Position numbers and translations under genes: made by a program
In this document: piece by piece, positions 1 through 12,900 of the stretch
How the letters are laid out: each line of letters begins with the position of its first letter
How positions within the stretch are numbered: the stretch's first letter is position 1
Notes under the pieces: model-generated
What the model was told of the DNA's origin: nothing
The model's input: the letters and a program-made list of their open reading frames with translations, nothing else
Databases searched by the model: none
Origin: Gari tellinella
Lineage: Eukaryota; Mollusca; Bivalvia; Cardiida; Psammobiidae
Direction of reading: 5' to 3'
Assembly: GCA_922989275.2 (NCBI GenBank)
Contig: OV277864.1
Location: 42,841,550 to 42,905,549 of the forward strand
DNA: 64,000 bases

Positions 1-2
1 CT

Positions 3-253
3 TTAACCCTTTCCCACATAGCATATCTCTAGTATTGAATATAGGTGTCAACTTAAAGCAGGTTGAAAGTAAAGCAGAATGCGCTTTAAGCGCATTCTGC
101 TTTACTTTCAGCCTGCTTTAAGCTATCATCTGCTAGAATATAGAAAATATTTTGTATTATACATATTTATGAATGTATAAATTGGAACTATTTTCTTCAG
201 AGCAAGAATAAACTGAATGCGCTAAAAGGCGCTTCTATGGGGGAAAGGGTTAA
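3..253 (-). mobile_element. Family A2 MITE
   Basis: A TTAA-bounded element: its termini read TTAACCCTTTCCC and GGGGGAAAGGGTTAA. The central palindrome has the variant centre GCGCTTTAAGCGC. Confidence 0.85.
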
Positions 254-827
254 CACAGAATAGGTCATATAGCGCCAATGAAATATCAGGGATGATGGGA
301 ATGATGATGATTTCAGGAAGATGGTCTTGGCTGATCTCATTTGTTACAAAGCAGGGATTGGGATCAAAACCACCAACCTGCCTTCCTTTTAGTTCTCGGC
401 AGAATATCACAGGGCTCCAAATAGGGCAATATTTCAAATGTCAAATCTTTATTTCTGCATTAAACACTATGGTGTCACTACTCATTCGAGAGGATTCTAA
501 AAAGTAGTAACACCATACGATCTGGTGCTGAAATAAGTGAGAAAATGTTGGATTTGATCAGTTTACTTGCTCTTATCCCTGATATCAGTCAATTTTTTAT
601 TTGATTTGATTTGTTTTCAACAGTATTTCAGTCATATCGCGACGTCCAGCTAATTACTGGTGGAGGATGACCCCCGAAAGTCCTTTATGCACTGTTTCAG
701 GCACAAATTGGCAACTGGGTAGAACAACCGACCTTCCGCAAGCCAGCTGGAAGGCTTCCCCACATCCTGATATCAGTCAAATAAACAGAAACATTCTCTA
801 TGACAGTAAAACAGGTAAGAAACTTAC
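254..827. other. Terminal intron segment with family C copy
   Basis: A family C element occupies 410-581 (CAGGGCTCCAAATA to CTCTTATCCCTG). The 12 bp GATATCAGTCAA occurs at 581-592 and again near 769-780. The rest is unclassified; no transmembrane or kinase exon with the needed phase was found. Confidence 0.6.
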
Positions 828-999
828 ATGGAATATCCGGTATGACAAATGTCAATTCTTCTGTCCATGAGCCATTGCCGGCTATTGACGTGGCTCGTAT
901 TTGGAATGTGTAGTTGCCGGGTTCCAGCTTATCCACCACATGGCCCCTGTTACTAGCTCTATACATCTTATAGGTTATACACAGTAGAGTTGGCTTTAC
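828..999 (-). CDS. InR: InR exon 15 of model: FnIII-3, C-terminal part
   Basis: The exon encodes [15 protein letters not shown], then [20 protein letters not shown] and [17 protein letters not shown]-x4[13 protein letters not shown] is an insulin-receptor signature; LLC carries the cysteine matching human beta-chain Cys860. The acceptor is ctctctcag and the donor CCAT/gtaagt, leaving one base. The next exon (membrane segment) should be below position 828 or outside the window; none with matching phase was recognised. Confidence 0.96.
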
Positions 1000-3900
1000 C
1001 TGAGAGAGAAACGGCAAGGTTCAGGAAGTGTTATTCCAACAGTAAAACCTCCTGATTACAACCACTAAAACAAAGGCTAATTGGATGTTTGCTAGAAAGG
1101 TGTCAACGTTAAACATTTCCCCATAAATACGCCTTTTTAGGCTTATAATTTATTCCTCCACTGAAGATAACAGTTCAACTGTATACAGCCATAAATATGT
1201 ATGATAATATTTTCTATATTTTAGCAGATGTTAGCTTAAAGCAGGCTGAAAGTAAAGCAGAATGTACCTGAAGGCACATTCTGCTTTACTTTCAACCTGC
1301 TTTAAGTGGTCACTTAGCTATCTTCAAAACTAGAAACAGGCTATGGGGTAATGGGTTAAACATGATGAAAGTAAAACAGAAGCTCCTTTCAAAGCTATCT
1401 GTTTTACTTTCACCTTGCTTTAACCCTTTGAACCCTAGTCCCGCATATAGGCGTGCTTTTCAAGCAGTGTACATGTGAAAAGTACACTTGTCCTATGCAA
1501 ACAGTGAAGACCCTGATCAGAGGGCTCCGAAAGGAGCCCTCTGATCAGGTTCTTCACTGTTTGTCACAATGCCAAACATTGACAAAAACAACCCTTAAAA
1601 GTCAGAAATGGACTAGACTAAAATGGAAACTGGAATTTTCCATTTAAAGTTTCAGGGAGGAAAGAGTTAAGTAGCCACCTGCCATTACACCAAATAATAA
1701 ACATTATTTAGAAAACGTATTAGAGAGGTTTTGCAGTACATAAGCGCCTATTTACCTGTTTTTGCAAACATTTTGGATCAAATCAGATACAAGGTCATAC
1801 AAGTGTCAACCAGTTTGGATCCTGATGAGACATCAAGTAACTTGGCATCTCATCAGGGTCCAAACTGTTTTGACACTTGTCAGGTTGTTTGGTTAGTGAC
1901 AAATATATATGTGTATTAACTCTGCATATGATTGTTTCCCGTATTTAAAGGCCAATGTAAAAGCATATGAAAATTCAATCAACGTATGTGTTGATTACGA
2001 ACATCATAATACACATAGACGATGTTAAAGTGTTACACTGTGCATAAGAGAAATTAAATACATGTAAATTCAAAAAAATTGTAAAAAATAAAAATTTCAA
2101 TGTTCAAAGAATTTCTTCAAGTATGCCACAAAAATTATTATGATCTTTACTCTGGTTACTTACGTTCTGGACATTTAATTTCTTATACTTGAGGTCATAG
2201 GTGAGAATGAGCCCATTTGGTTTTGGAGGGTCATCCCACTTGATGAACACTGTTCCCGTCTTGTTCTGTAACTGGGCCACGATGGTAGAACTGTTGATGG
2301 TATCCGCAGTGGCTGAAAGTACGCAAAGTAAATGAAAATATAAACACTTCTATAGATGCAGAGGGCATAAAAAGTTAACCATTTGAACTCTAGTCATGCC
2401 TATAGGCATCCTTTGCATACAGTGAACCTGTGACAAGTACACTTGTCATAAACAAACAGTGAAGACCCAGATCAGAGAACTCTCTGATCAGGGTCTGCAC
2501 TGTTTGTCATATTACAGTACAATGACAACCTTAAATAGTCAATATGGAAAAGACTAAATTTGTATGTGGAATTGTTCATTTGAAGTTTCAGGGAGGAAAG
2601 AGTTAAGAGGCTGTGTTCAAAGTATACAGTATTTAGAAATAAATATTGGTTCAGCACCTCCTTGCTCAGTAATAAATTGAGACGACTATACCATATCTAA
2701 GAGTGCTACTTACTATTTGGAAGTGTCCTGCCCAAGCCCAGGGCTCTGTGACTGCACAGTATGGTGTGTTTGTCTGGCTCTCGAGGGTCTCGCTCCTGGC
2801 AGGCTATCACCTGTAATACAAATCAACAAACACCTTTTAATATAATGGGGTATTTATTTATGCTTTTCGGTGGATTACTAGGAAATAGCAGTGGATTATC
2901 ACTTGATAATTTCACTGTTTCATGCAGTGGGATTATCATAGCCAGGGGTGTAAAATGTTCAGTACTGTTACTCCCCCTGCTGGGTGATAATGACATTTTG
3001 CTCATTAGTTTCTGTTGTAAATCATCATAAAATCTGCTCGCCCTGATGAAATGTTACTCGCCATGGCGAGCGGGCGAGTAGAATTTTACACCCCTGGTAG
3101 TGCATGCTTCTTTTATGAATTTTCCCCGTAGGGCTCCCCAAGAACCGTAGTCAATCATGTCTTATCCTTTAATTACAGCAGCCTGATTTGTCACAAACCA
3201 CTCATAGGGTGAACACAAATCCAAGATCTGAAGTATCGACGTAATTCCAATGACGTCAAACCAATAAATCAGTGATGTCATTGCAGTCACCTGTCTTAAC
3301 CCTTTCCCTGATAGAAGCGCCTTTTAGCGGATATGATTTATTCCTCCGCTGAAGAAAATAGTTCCAATTTAATCAGCCATGAATATATAGTATAGGGAAT
3401 ATTTTCTATATTTTAGCACATGGAAGCTTAAAGCAGGCTGAAAGTAAAGCAGAATGCGCCTTAAAGGCGCATTCTGCTTTACTTTCAACCTGCTTTAAGT
3501 GGTCAACTATCTTCAATACTAGAAATATGCTATCAGGTAAAGGGTTAAACACTGGATAGTTAATACAATTCAGTGGTCATAATATAGAGGTTTTACTATA
3601 TTCGAAATATACCTCAATATTATAGTCCTCATAATGACCCAGATTGAGAATGTCCAACTCTAACACCTCATATACATAAGCCTTGAAGAATAGGTTCTCT
3701 TTCTTCTGATTGAATTCCTCCATAGACATATAGACATAGTTGTACGGCCATTGGATTAATTAATCCTTAATTCGTACTCTCGTTAATCCGAAATTATTTT
3801 CATGGTCCCATGGAATTCGGATTAACGAGAGAGGACTATAGTTATGAATATGTATGATAAGAAATATTTTCTATATTCTAACAAATGGTAGCTTAAAGCA

Positions 3901-6900
3901 GGCTGAAAGCATTCTGCTTTACTTTCAACCTGCTTCAAGTGGTCACCTATATAGATAATTTTCAAAACTAGAATCAGTCTATGAGGAAATGGGTTAAACA
4001 ATGCATAAATATTACAATTTAGTGGTCAGAGACAGAGACTTTACTATATTTGAAACATACCTCAATATTATAGTCCTCATAATGACCCAGATTGAGAATG
4101 TCCAACTCTAACACCTCATATACATAAGCCTTGAAGAATGGGTTCTCTTTCTTCTGATTGATATCTTCCATAGACATAGTTGTACTACCATTGGACACTG
4201 TATCATTGGTAGGCTCAGTTGTCTCCCCTCCTGGCTTTACTGTCGACACAATCACAGAATTACTGCTGGTGTTCGGCTGGTATGTGTACTTGTTTGCCTC
4301 ATGTCCGCCTGAGCCTGTGGGGTCAGTGTCTCGCTTCTGTTTTGTCTTGTTGGTAATGTTCATGGTAGGCTTAATGGTGGAAGCTGGACGCTCAAGTCTG
4401 AAATGAGTGTAAACAATGAAAATGATTGGTCCATTATAATACTTTCGATTTTTTGTTCGACACGTTTCTAACCATGCTATTATCATAACAGATTCTTTTT
4501 ACAGTGGAGAAGACGTTATTCTTTCCCAATAAACTTGTCTATGCCAAAAAGCTTGTGTCCCATGCTAACAGTTTAGAGCCACTATATCAGACGCTGGGTA
4601 ACTCGGCCTCTGACCGGACTCTAAACAATTTGCTATTCAGATCAAAACTACCGGTAATTGTCAGAATTGTCCAAAAGTTGCCATTTTTACATTTTGTTGC
4701 ATTGCATTTGTATTTAGTTTTGTTTAACCCTTTCCTCCCTGAAACTTTAAATGTACAATTCCAGTTTCCATTTTAGTCTAGTCCATTTCTGACTTTTAAG
4801 GGTTGATTTTGTCAATGTTTGGTATTATGACAAACAGTGAAGACCCTGATCAGAGGGCTCCTTTTGGAGCCCTCTGATCTGGGTCTTCACTGTTTGCATA
4901 GGACAAGTGTACTATCCACATGTGCACTGTTTGAAAAAGACGCCTATATGCGGGACTAGGGTTCAAAGGGTCAACATATAGGATCTGTCATGAGTCGATG
5001 TATGAGACAACCTGATCTCAACCGAGTCTAGAATTGAAATGTTATAAAGCACCGAGGTTGTGATCAGCTTGTCTCATACATCGACGAGTGACAGTTTCTT
5101 TTTCTCATATAACCAACAATTTAATAATGTATTTTTAATAGCAATAGGCCTTTTTAGAATCCCAGTGACGTATTAACGCCTTTATAAATGGTGACGTTAG
5201 AGTGATATCAAGTGATCTCACACATGTTGGAGATACGGTTATATTTGCTACCATTGTTTCCTATTGAAAACAGGGATGGTTATGTGAGAAAATACTAGTT
5301 TTAATCCCTGTCATTTTAGGCTGGGATGCCGATTCCATTATACCTTGTTTCTATACAAAGCTGCCTGACTGTATAAAGTACTTCACTCATGTACACTATC
5401 TGGATTCTAGACATGTTTCAATTTGAACAATAAGGAGGTTGATTGTCACTCCATGCTTGTGGGATCTAAAGTAATACCTGTGTACAACAGCCAACTACAA
5501 GAATACTCATTTATCTAATAGTACGGTGACAGCTTAAAGCTGGATAAAGCAATACAGAAAGATAATTTCAATTAACTCTTTATCCCATAGCTTGCTTCTA
5601 ATTCCTAGCAGATCATAGCTTAAAGCAGGCTGAAAGTAAAGCAGAATGTGCCTTAATGCACATTCTGCTTTACTTTCAACTTACTTTAATTTGTCAACTG
5701 TTTTCAAAACTAGAAACAGGCTATGGGGGTAATGGGTTAAAGAGTAATTTGTTTCTTTATTGGCTGACTGCTGGACACAATTTTTTATTTCATATCACAC
5801 TCTATATGTTGGGTTGTTTATATTGTCAAACTTCAATATATTTCTTATACATGTACAATGATATATCACCGTAACTAAGGCATATCATATAAATACTCAT
5901 ATAAATAATAACTTACAGTATTGCTTCTGAAAATGATAAATATAAAATAAAACCAACATTTCAAAATGCAACATGTTTAACTAGCTTAAAGCAATTAATT
6001 CTCTGAAATTGATATGTAGGAATTTTTTTCAAGATCTTTAAAAAAAGTGCATTTTTCATATTTAAATTACCACAAAAGCAATTTAAATGCATTTTGCACA
6101 TTTTCATCACTGATTTTTTTTATAGCAACTTATCTGATATAAAGTTGGCATTATGTGTCAGTGTGACATTTAAGAAATGACATGTTGCATTTGAAAATTT
6201 AGTTTAGTATAAAATATGATTTAAAAGAAAATAAGTACTAACATAGGAAAAGATATAGTTCAGATGATGTTTATTCATAGTGGGAAGAGTAGTTTTATTT
6301 CTACAGGAGACGACGCTTACAACTTCTTGTAAATGGTTACTCCGAAAAAGTTTGATTGGGTAAGTAAAACTGTGATGAACTGTCGCAGAGTTAGCAGCTT
6401 CTACTGATGAAGTCTATTGTTTGGCCAAAATAAAGCCAGAAATATGAATGGAAAAATTAAAAGGATTAGAAGATTTTAGTGTATATGACATACAGATGTC
6501 TTCATTAACCCTTAGCCTGCCACTCACGACTATAGCTCCATATGCAAACAGCTTGGATCCGGATGAGACGCTGAGTAGCTCGGCGTCTCATCCAGATCCA
6601 AGCTGTTTGACACTCGGACAACATTTTCAGCAATTTTGAGCAACTTTGAAGCACTTTGAAACAAAAAGCAGACGAGAAATATAGCAGACGACAATTTATT
6701 TGGCGGGCTAAGGGTTAAACAAATAATTGAGCATTTTCATGCTGATACCATATATTTATACTTTTAGAAACATTTTTGATCTGTAGTAATAGGGTGTCTG
6801 AATGGGCTCTACCTTTAGGCGCCCTCTGATCTTGGTCTAATCTGTTTGCATAGAACAAGTGTACTCTTCATAGGCTCACAATTTATAAAAGGCATATATA

Positions 6901-9900
6901 CATGTATGTTCCATCAGACTACCAACATTGTCTCTTCACAATTATAGTTTATTACATTCAACCCTTGTGACGAGTATACTCATCATTTACACATAGTATG
7001 CCTGTAGAGAGTGAACTTGTCCTTTGAAAACAGTGTAGATAGTAATCAATGTCGACACTCTTTGTCATTTTTGCAATTCTTTATTAACTCTTTCAATACT
7101 AAGTAACTCTTGTGGGTTATAAGGTTCCCTTTTGGATATTTTAGTTACCAAAACATGAACCAGTCTACTTGGAATTCTGGGTAGTTTAATAAATACTGGT
7201 CTACAATCAACTATAATTGTGAAAACATGAACTAGGCTTGATTTAAAACTGAAATTGTCTATTTGAAGTTTCAGGGGGTTAAAGGGTTGTTGAAAGGTTG
7301 GCTGTATGTTCTCTAATTACACTGCAGGGGCTTCTGACAAGCTACAGTCTATTGTTAGCATCTTTCCTGGCAAACTCTCAGCGGCATGCACTTTTATTAT
7401 TGGGTAAAAAAGAGATTATCTGGTTTTCTATGAAAGCAAAAAGCATATCTTTGAAAGACAACTGGTTATAAGAAGAGAATTTTCAAGTTTATCTCGTTAA
7501 GAAGAATTCAAGACTTATGTCACTATTGTTATAGACTTATCACAAAATCACAAATATTTTTCTCCTTTTATATTAACCCTTTCCCCTATAGAAGCGACTT
7601 TTAGCGTATTTAATTTATTCCTCCACTGAAGAAAATAGTTCCAGTTTATTCCCTCATGAACAATTACCTTAACAATATTTTATTTAACCTAGTAGATGGT
7701 AGTTTAAAGCAGGCTGAAAGTAAAGCAGAATGTGCCTTAAGGCACATTCTGCTTTACTTTCAACCTGCTTTGAGTGATCACCTATATTTAATGTTATAAA
7801 TGGGTTATTGGGTAATAGAGGGTTAACAAATGTTTATGATTTGTCCATAAAAGTTGCTTATTTTGCATATAATATCAAGGTCAATGACGTAAAGGAATAT
7901 TTTCTTATTAATTTACTGGTAATGATTCATTATCAATCAAAAGGGTATACTCAAAACAATGCTGTTCCTAATCTTCCCTTTACGAAAAATTAGCAGGTCT
8001 GAATTTAACTCTTTGCATCCTAGTTGACTTTTTCATCTGACACAAGTGTTGACTGCTATACTGTTTTATCAGCACCATATGACCATTTCAATTAACCCAT
8101 TACTCATAGCCTGTTTTTAGTAATGCAGATAGGTGACCACTTAAAGCAGGTTGAAAGAAAAGCAGAATGCGCCTTAAGGCGCAATCTGCTTTAAGCCATC
8201 ATCTGCTAGAATATAGAACATATCTCTTATAATACATATTCATAGCTGTATAAATCTGATCTCTTTTCTTAAGAGAAATGATACATGAAAGGCATAAAAA
8301 GGCATATTTATAGGGTAATGGGTTAATACAGTTCTAATAAAAATAGATTTTTCTAAATTTATTTCAAAAACAGGGTTAGGGCGTCAAACAGTTGGGATCC
8401 TAATGAGACCACATGTTACACAGAATCTCATCAGAATCCAAACTGTTTGCAAAGGTTATTAAGGGTTCACTGCTAGCAAGCTCAGAGTTAATTGCTTATC
8501 ATGTCAATGCCAAATAACCATTTTCAATAGTTTCTTCAAATCCACATGTATATTAGTTTGGATCACGATTAGATAAGAATTACTTGGCATCTGATCTTGA
8601 TACAAGACGTTTACACATGCTTAAATATTGTCTGCAACTGCCTTATTGTCTTCTACTATTGTCTATAATTTCTTTAAAATTGTAGGTACACATATTTTGA
8701 CTGACTGATAATCAATTTCAGTTCAGGCCTCCAGATAAGGAGTAAACTCAACAAATTTTACATTTTCTCACTCATTTTAGCACTAAATCTAATGATGTTA
8801 CTACTCATTATTCTAATGAGTAGTGACACCTTAAGATTAATGCAGAAATAAAGATTTTAGTTTTTTGTAATACACTCCTTATCTGGAGCTCTGCTGAGTT
8901 GCTAACAGTTTGGTGTTTGATCTGGCTCCGAGCTGTTTGCAATGGATATGATCGTGTTAATTGAGAAAGAAGGATGTTTTCTCCAATGAAAACAGGGTGT
9001 GTTTTATATATATATATTTTTTTTTTTGGCACATCAAAGGATGTGTGTGTATTTTTTATTGTTGACTACGTGTCTAAGAGCATGAACTTGATAAATACAT
9101 AGCCATTAGCCCCATTAACAGGTCCATGACAATGTGCGCATACCAGGCATCCATATTGATTTTATAATTTACATAAACTCTATGATATAATGTGACATCA
9201 ACAAAAAATCTCTTGTATTTAGCTATCACTCAATGAACATGTCCCCTCAACCCTTTCTCCCATAACTATGCCTTAAATTTATTCCTCCACAAATGAAAAT
9301 AGTTCCACTATATAGTTATGAAGATGTTTCATAAGAAATATTTTCTACATCCTAGCAGATGGTAGCTTAAAGCAGGCTGAAACTCATTCTGAATGTGCCT
9401 TAAGGCTCAATTCGGCTTTACTTTCAATCTGCTTTAACCCATTACCCCTATGGTGAACTCTAGAAAAGGCTTCCCCAAGGGTCTCGCCAACATTCCCTTT
9501 CAAGTGTGAAAATCTGATGCCAAGTATATTTTGTGTCCGAATAATATACATTAAAACTTACTATACAAATACACGTGACAATTCTGCAGCTGACTAAATA
9601 CGTGAAAAGAAATGTTATTTTTTGCTATTGTTTGTCTGCTACAAAAACAAAATAAATGAAAAGCCAAATAAATCCTTCAAAATTCAATATGCTTAAGTTT
9701 ATTCTCTAGATATCACTGTTTTCAGTAGGATGTCTTGTAAACTGGTTTTTCTATTCCCATGGAAATAGCTGCTTTTTAAGAAATGATACAAATAACATTC
9801 ATAGATAATAGTACATAGTAATACATAGTAAATATATAAATATATATACATAACAGAGAGAAGAAGATCCAGACGTAGTCTCTGTATATATTTACATAAC

Positions 9901-12900
9901 TGCAACTTAAAAAGAGAAATACATGTATATATATAGCAAACAATACTGTATATATGGGAGTTCATAAACAGCTAATCTTGTGTTTAGCTGCCACAGAATA
10001 TAAAGTGAATTATCAGTCTTTAATCACCTAAAAACTTACAATTCCAGTTTCCAACTAGATCTAGTCCATTTCTGTCTATTTACTGTTGTTTCTTTGTGAT
10101 ATATTGCAAAATGACAAACAGTGCAGACCCAGATCAGAGGGCTCCTTTAGGAGCCCTCGGATCTGGGTCTACATTGTTTGCATATTACAAGTGTACTCTT
10201 CATAGGCACACTGTTGGTAAATGACAATCATACTTGTTGCTAAGGTTAAATGTGTAAATGCTAGTGGCAGCTATATTGCAGGACAAAAGTAAAGCAGAAA
10301 GATCCTTTTTGCTTTACTTTCTGATGTGCATTCAGCAGTAACTAGACACCTATATCTATACAGGGTGGACTCTTAACACAAGCTTGTCTGCACACATGTC
10401 TATGATGTAAAGACCACGGAAGGCAGAGATCACATGTACGGTATTATTTCAAACATACTACGGTAGAGTACTTATGGGACTGGATGAGGTGCTTCAGTAC
10501 AGTGTATGGGTGTGTGTGGCGGTAAATCAAACCATTGCTGGGAAGCTCAAACCACAAAACCTAAACCCCCAAAACACCATCAACCAGTGGATTCACTCAT
10601 AGCCCTAGATACGGTGAGTAAAGGTATTTCAAATACTAACATCCCTATTTTCTCAACTAAACCCTATGGTGTGACTACTCATTAGAATCGTCTTGAAAAG
10701 ATGATTCTAATGAGTAGTCACAACCTAGGGTTTAGTTTAGACATAAAAGAGAAAATAATGTTGGAAAACTTGAGACCACAGGTTACTCACTCCTACCTAG
10801 AGCCTTTGATCACTAGCCACAAATAACATGACTCCAGATAACAGGGAGAACTATTAACAAAATTCCTTTTTTTTGTTAACCCATTTGTGTCTAGTGTCCT
10901 ATAAAAGGGACATACCCTTAGGCAATCTGTAGACGCTGATCAGATACCTCATAATTTGGTTTCTGTTTAGAGTCTACACTGCTTGCTGATAGGAATTTCC
11001 AGATAAAACAAAATGAAAATGAAGTTAAGACTAGGTTCCCGTATCAGAAATGGAGTAACCTAATATATAAGCATGGAAGCATCCACTGAGTGCAAATGGG
11101 TTTAAAGTCGTCACCAAACTCTTCCTTGTGACTACAAATTACCAGTAGTAGCAACATAGGGATTTGTAGAGACACAATGATTTTAGTATTTGAAATACAA
11201 TCTCTGTCTGGAGCAAGACCTCAACCAAGGGTGTTTTTTTTCCAACAAAACTGTCCTAGCATCTCTCTTTTATTATATTTGAGCTAAGTCAATAAAGGGA
11301 AAGAAACTTCAGAAAGTCAAAGAAAAAAGTCAGCTGTAAGTTATTTGATACAATTTCTGAGGCTGTGATGTGAATTACAGTAATTGCATGTATAAATTGC
11401 TATATTGTTATATTAGTAAACTGTTATACTAAATTAATTGATAGCAATTTGTTTTAGTTTTTTAATGAGAAATGAGTGTGCTGTTTATATGCTATATAAA
11501 AAGAGATTTTTGTTTGTTTCATGACATTAAGGGGGGAGACAACCTGTTTCTGTTAGTAGCATATGCTTAACCCTTACCTTAATAGTTTTTTTCAGTGCTT
11601 ACTTATCATTACCGGTATGACATGTGGTTACTTAAAGCAGACTGAAAGTAAACCAGAAAGCTCCAGGTGAGAGTTTTCAGCTTTACTTACAGCCTTATTT
11701 AATTTTAACTTATTACCCCATAGCTTGTTTCTAGTTTGAAGATAGATGACCACTTAAAGCAGGTTGAAAGTAAAGCAGAATGCGCCTTAAGGCGCATTCT
11801 GCTTTACTTCCAGCCTGCTTTAAGCTACCGTCTTCTAGGATATAGAAATCATTTCTTATAAAACATATTAATAACTGTATAAAGTGTAACTATTTTCTTC
11901 AGTGGAAGAATAAATTAAAGGCGTAAATAGGCATATTTGTGGGGGAACGGGTTAAATGTCCACCTATCATTGCCTATGGCAGAATCATGTAAAGGTATTT
12001 TCTATAAGGAATAGGTAAAGCCTTAAAGGTGTTAAAAGGCGTGACTATATGGCAAGGGTTAATCAAAACCATTTCACATCAACAAGCACAGTCATATTAA
12101 CAGAATTAAATACTTTCTACAGCACCCACAAGAGTGACTGATTCCGGAGCAAACAACATGCATATAACAGTCAAATGTATAACCCATTAACCCATAGATA
12201 TGCCTTTTACACCTTCAAATCATTCCTTTACTGAAGAAATACTGAAATTTCACCTAATACAGTTATCAACATGTACCGCAAAAAATGATTTTATACCCTG
12301 GTAAATGGTAGCTTAAAGTAGGCTGAAAGTAAAGCAGAATGCACCTTAAGGTGCATTATGCTTTACATTAAACCTGCTTTAAGGGGTTACCTGTCTTTAG
12401 ACCAAGAAACAGGCTATAAGGTAATGTGTAAAAAACCCAGAATTAACTACTTTCCTTAATGGAGTTTCCTCTAATTTCAACCAAAATAAAGAACATTTAA
12501 TATGTCTTATTTAAGAGGGTTGTATGTTATTTACATTGTTGTACAGGTTGACCAATCAGGAATCAGGTTGAAGATGAGCCATTTCCTGTTTGTAGGTTTT
12601 TAAATGACATGTATCTTTCTCTCATGAGACCAGTAAACTGAGTAAAGACCACTAAAATTAACACAAGGATAAAACCCTTGCAGTAAAAACCAAACAACCG
12701 AACGCAAAAAAAACTGAAACCAAAATTAAGAACCATAGCTTCAGATAAAGGGAGTATTTCAGAGACTACCGGTAAAACCTTTTTGTCTCCATGTAACCTT
12801 ATGTTGTGACTACTCGTTCATATTGTTCTCGGGAAAAAATCTAATGAGAAGTCACAACATATTGTTTAGTGGAGAAACCTTTGGAAAGCTTTGTCAGAGC

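Larger units (their letters stand above)
1040..1739 (+). mobile_element. Family E (pogo-like) element split by two TTAA insertions
   Basis: The left end is CAGTAAAACCTCCTGATTA and the right end GAGAGGTTTTGCAGTA. The body is interrupted by an A copy (1109-1359) and a B copy (1420-1670), each bounded by TTAA. Removing them restores a contiguous E sequence. Confidence 0.85.

Noticed and set aside
222..437. Minus-strand open frame with a hydrophobic stretch (LPEIIIIPIIPDISLALY), considered as the InR transmembrane exon
   Set aside because: It contains a Pro and Asp within the hydrophobic part, lacks a polypyrimidine acceptor, and the possible acceptor (AATGAG) gives a phase that does not match the one-base overhang left by exon 15.
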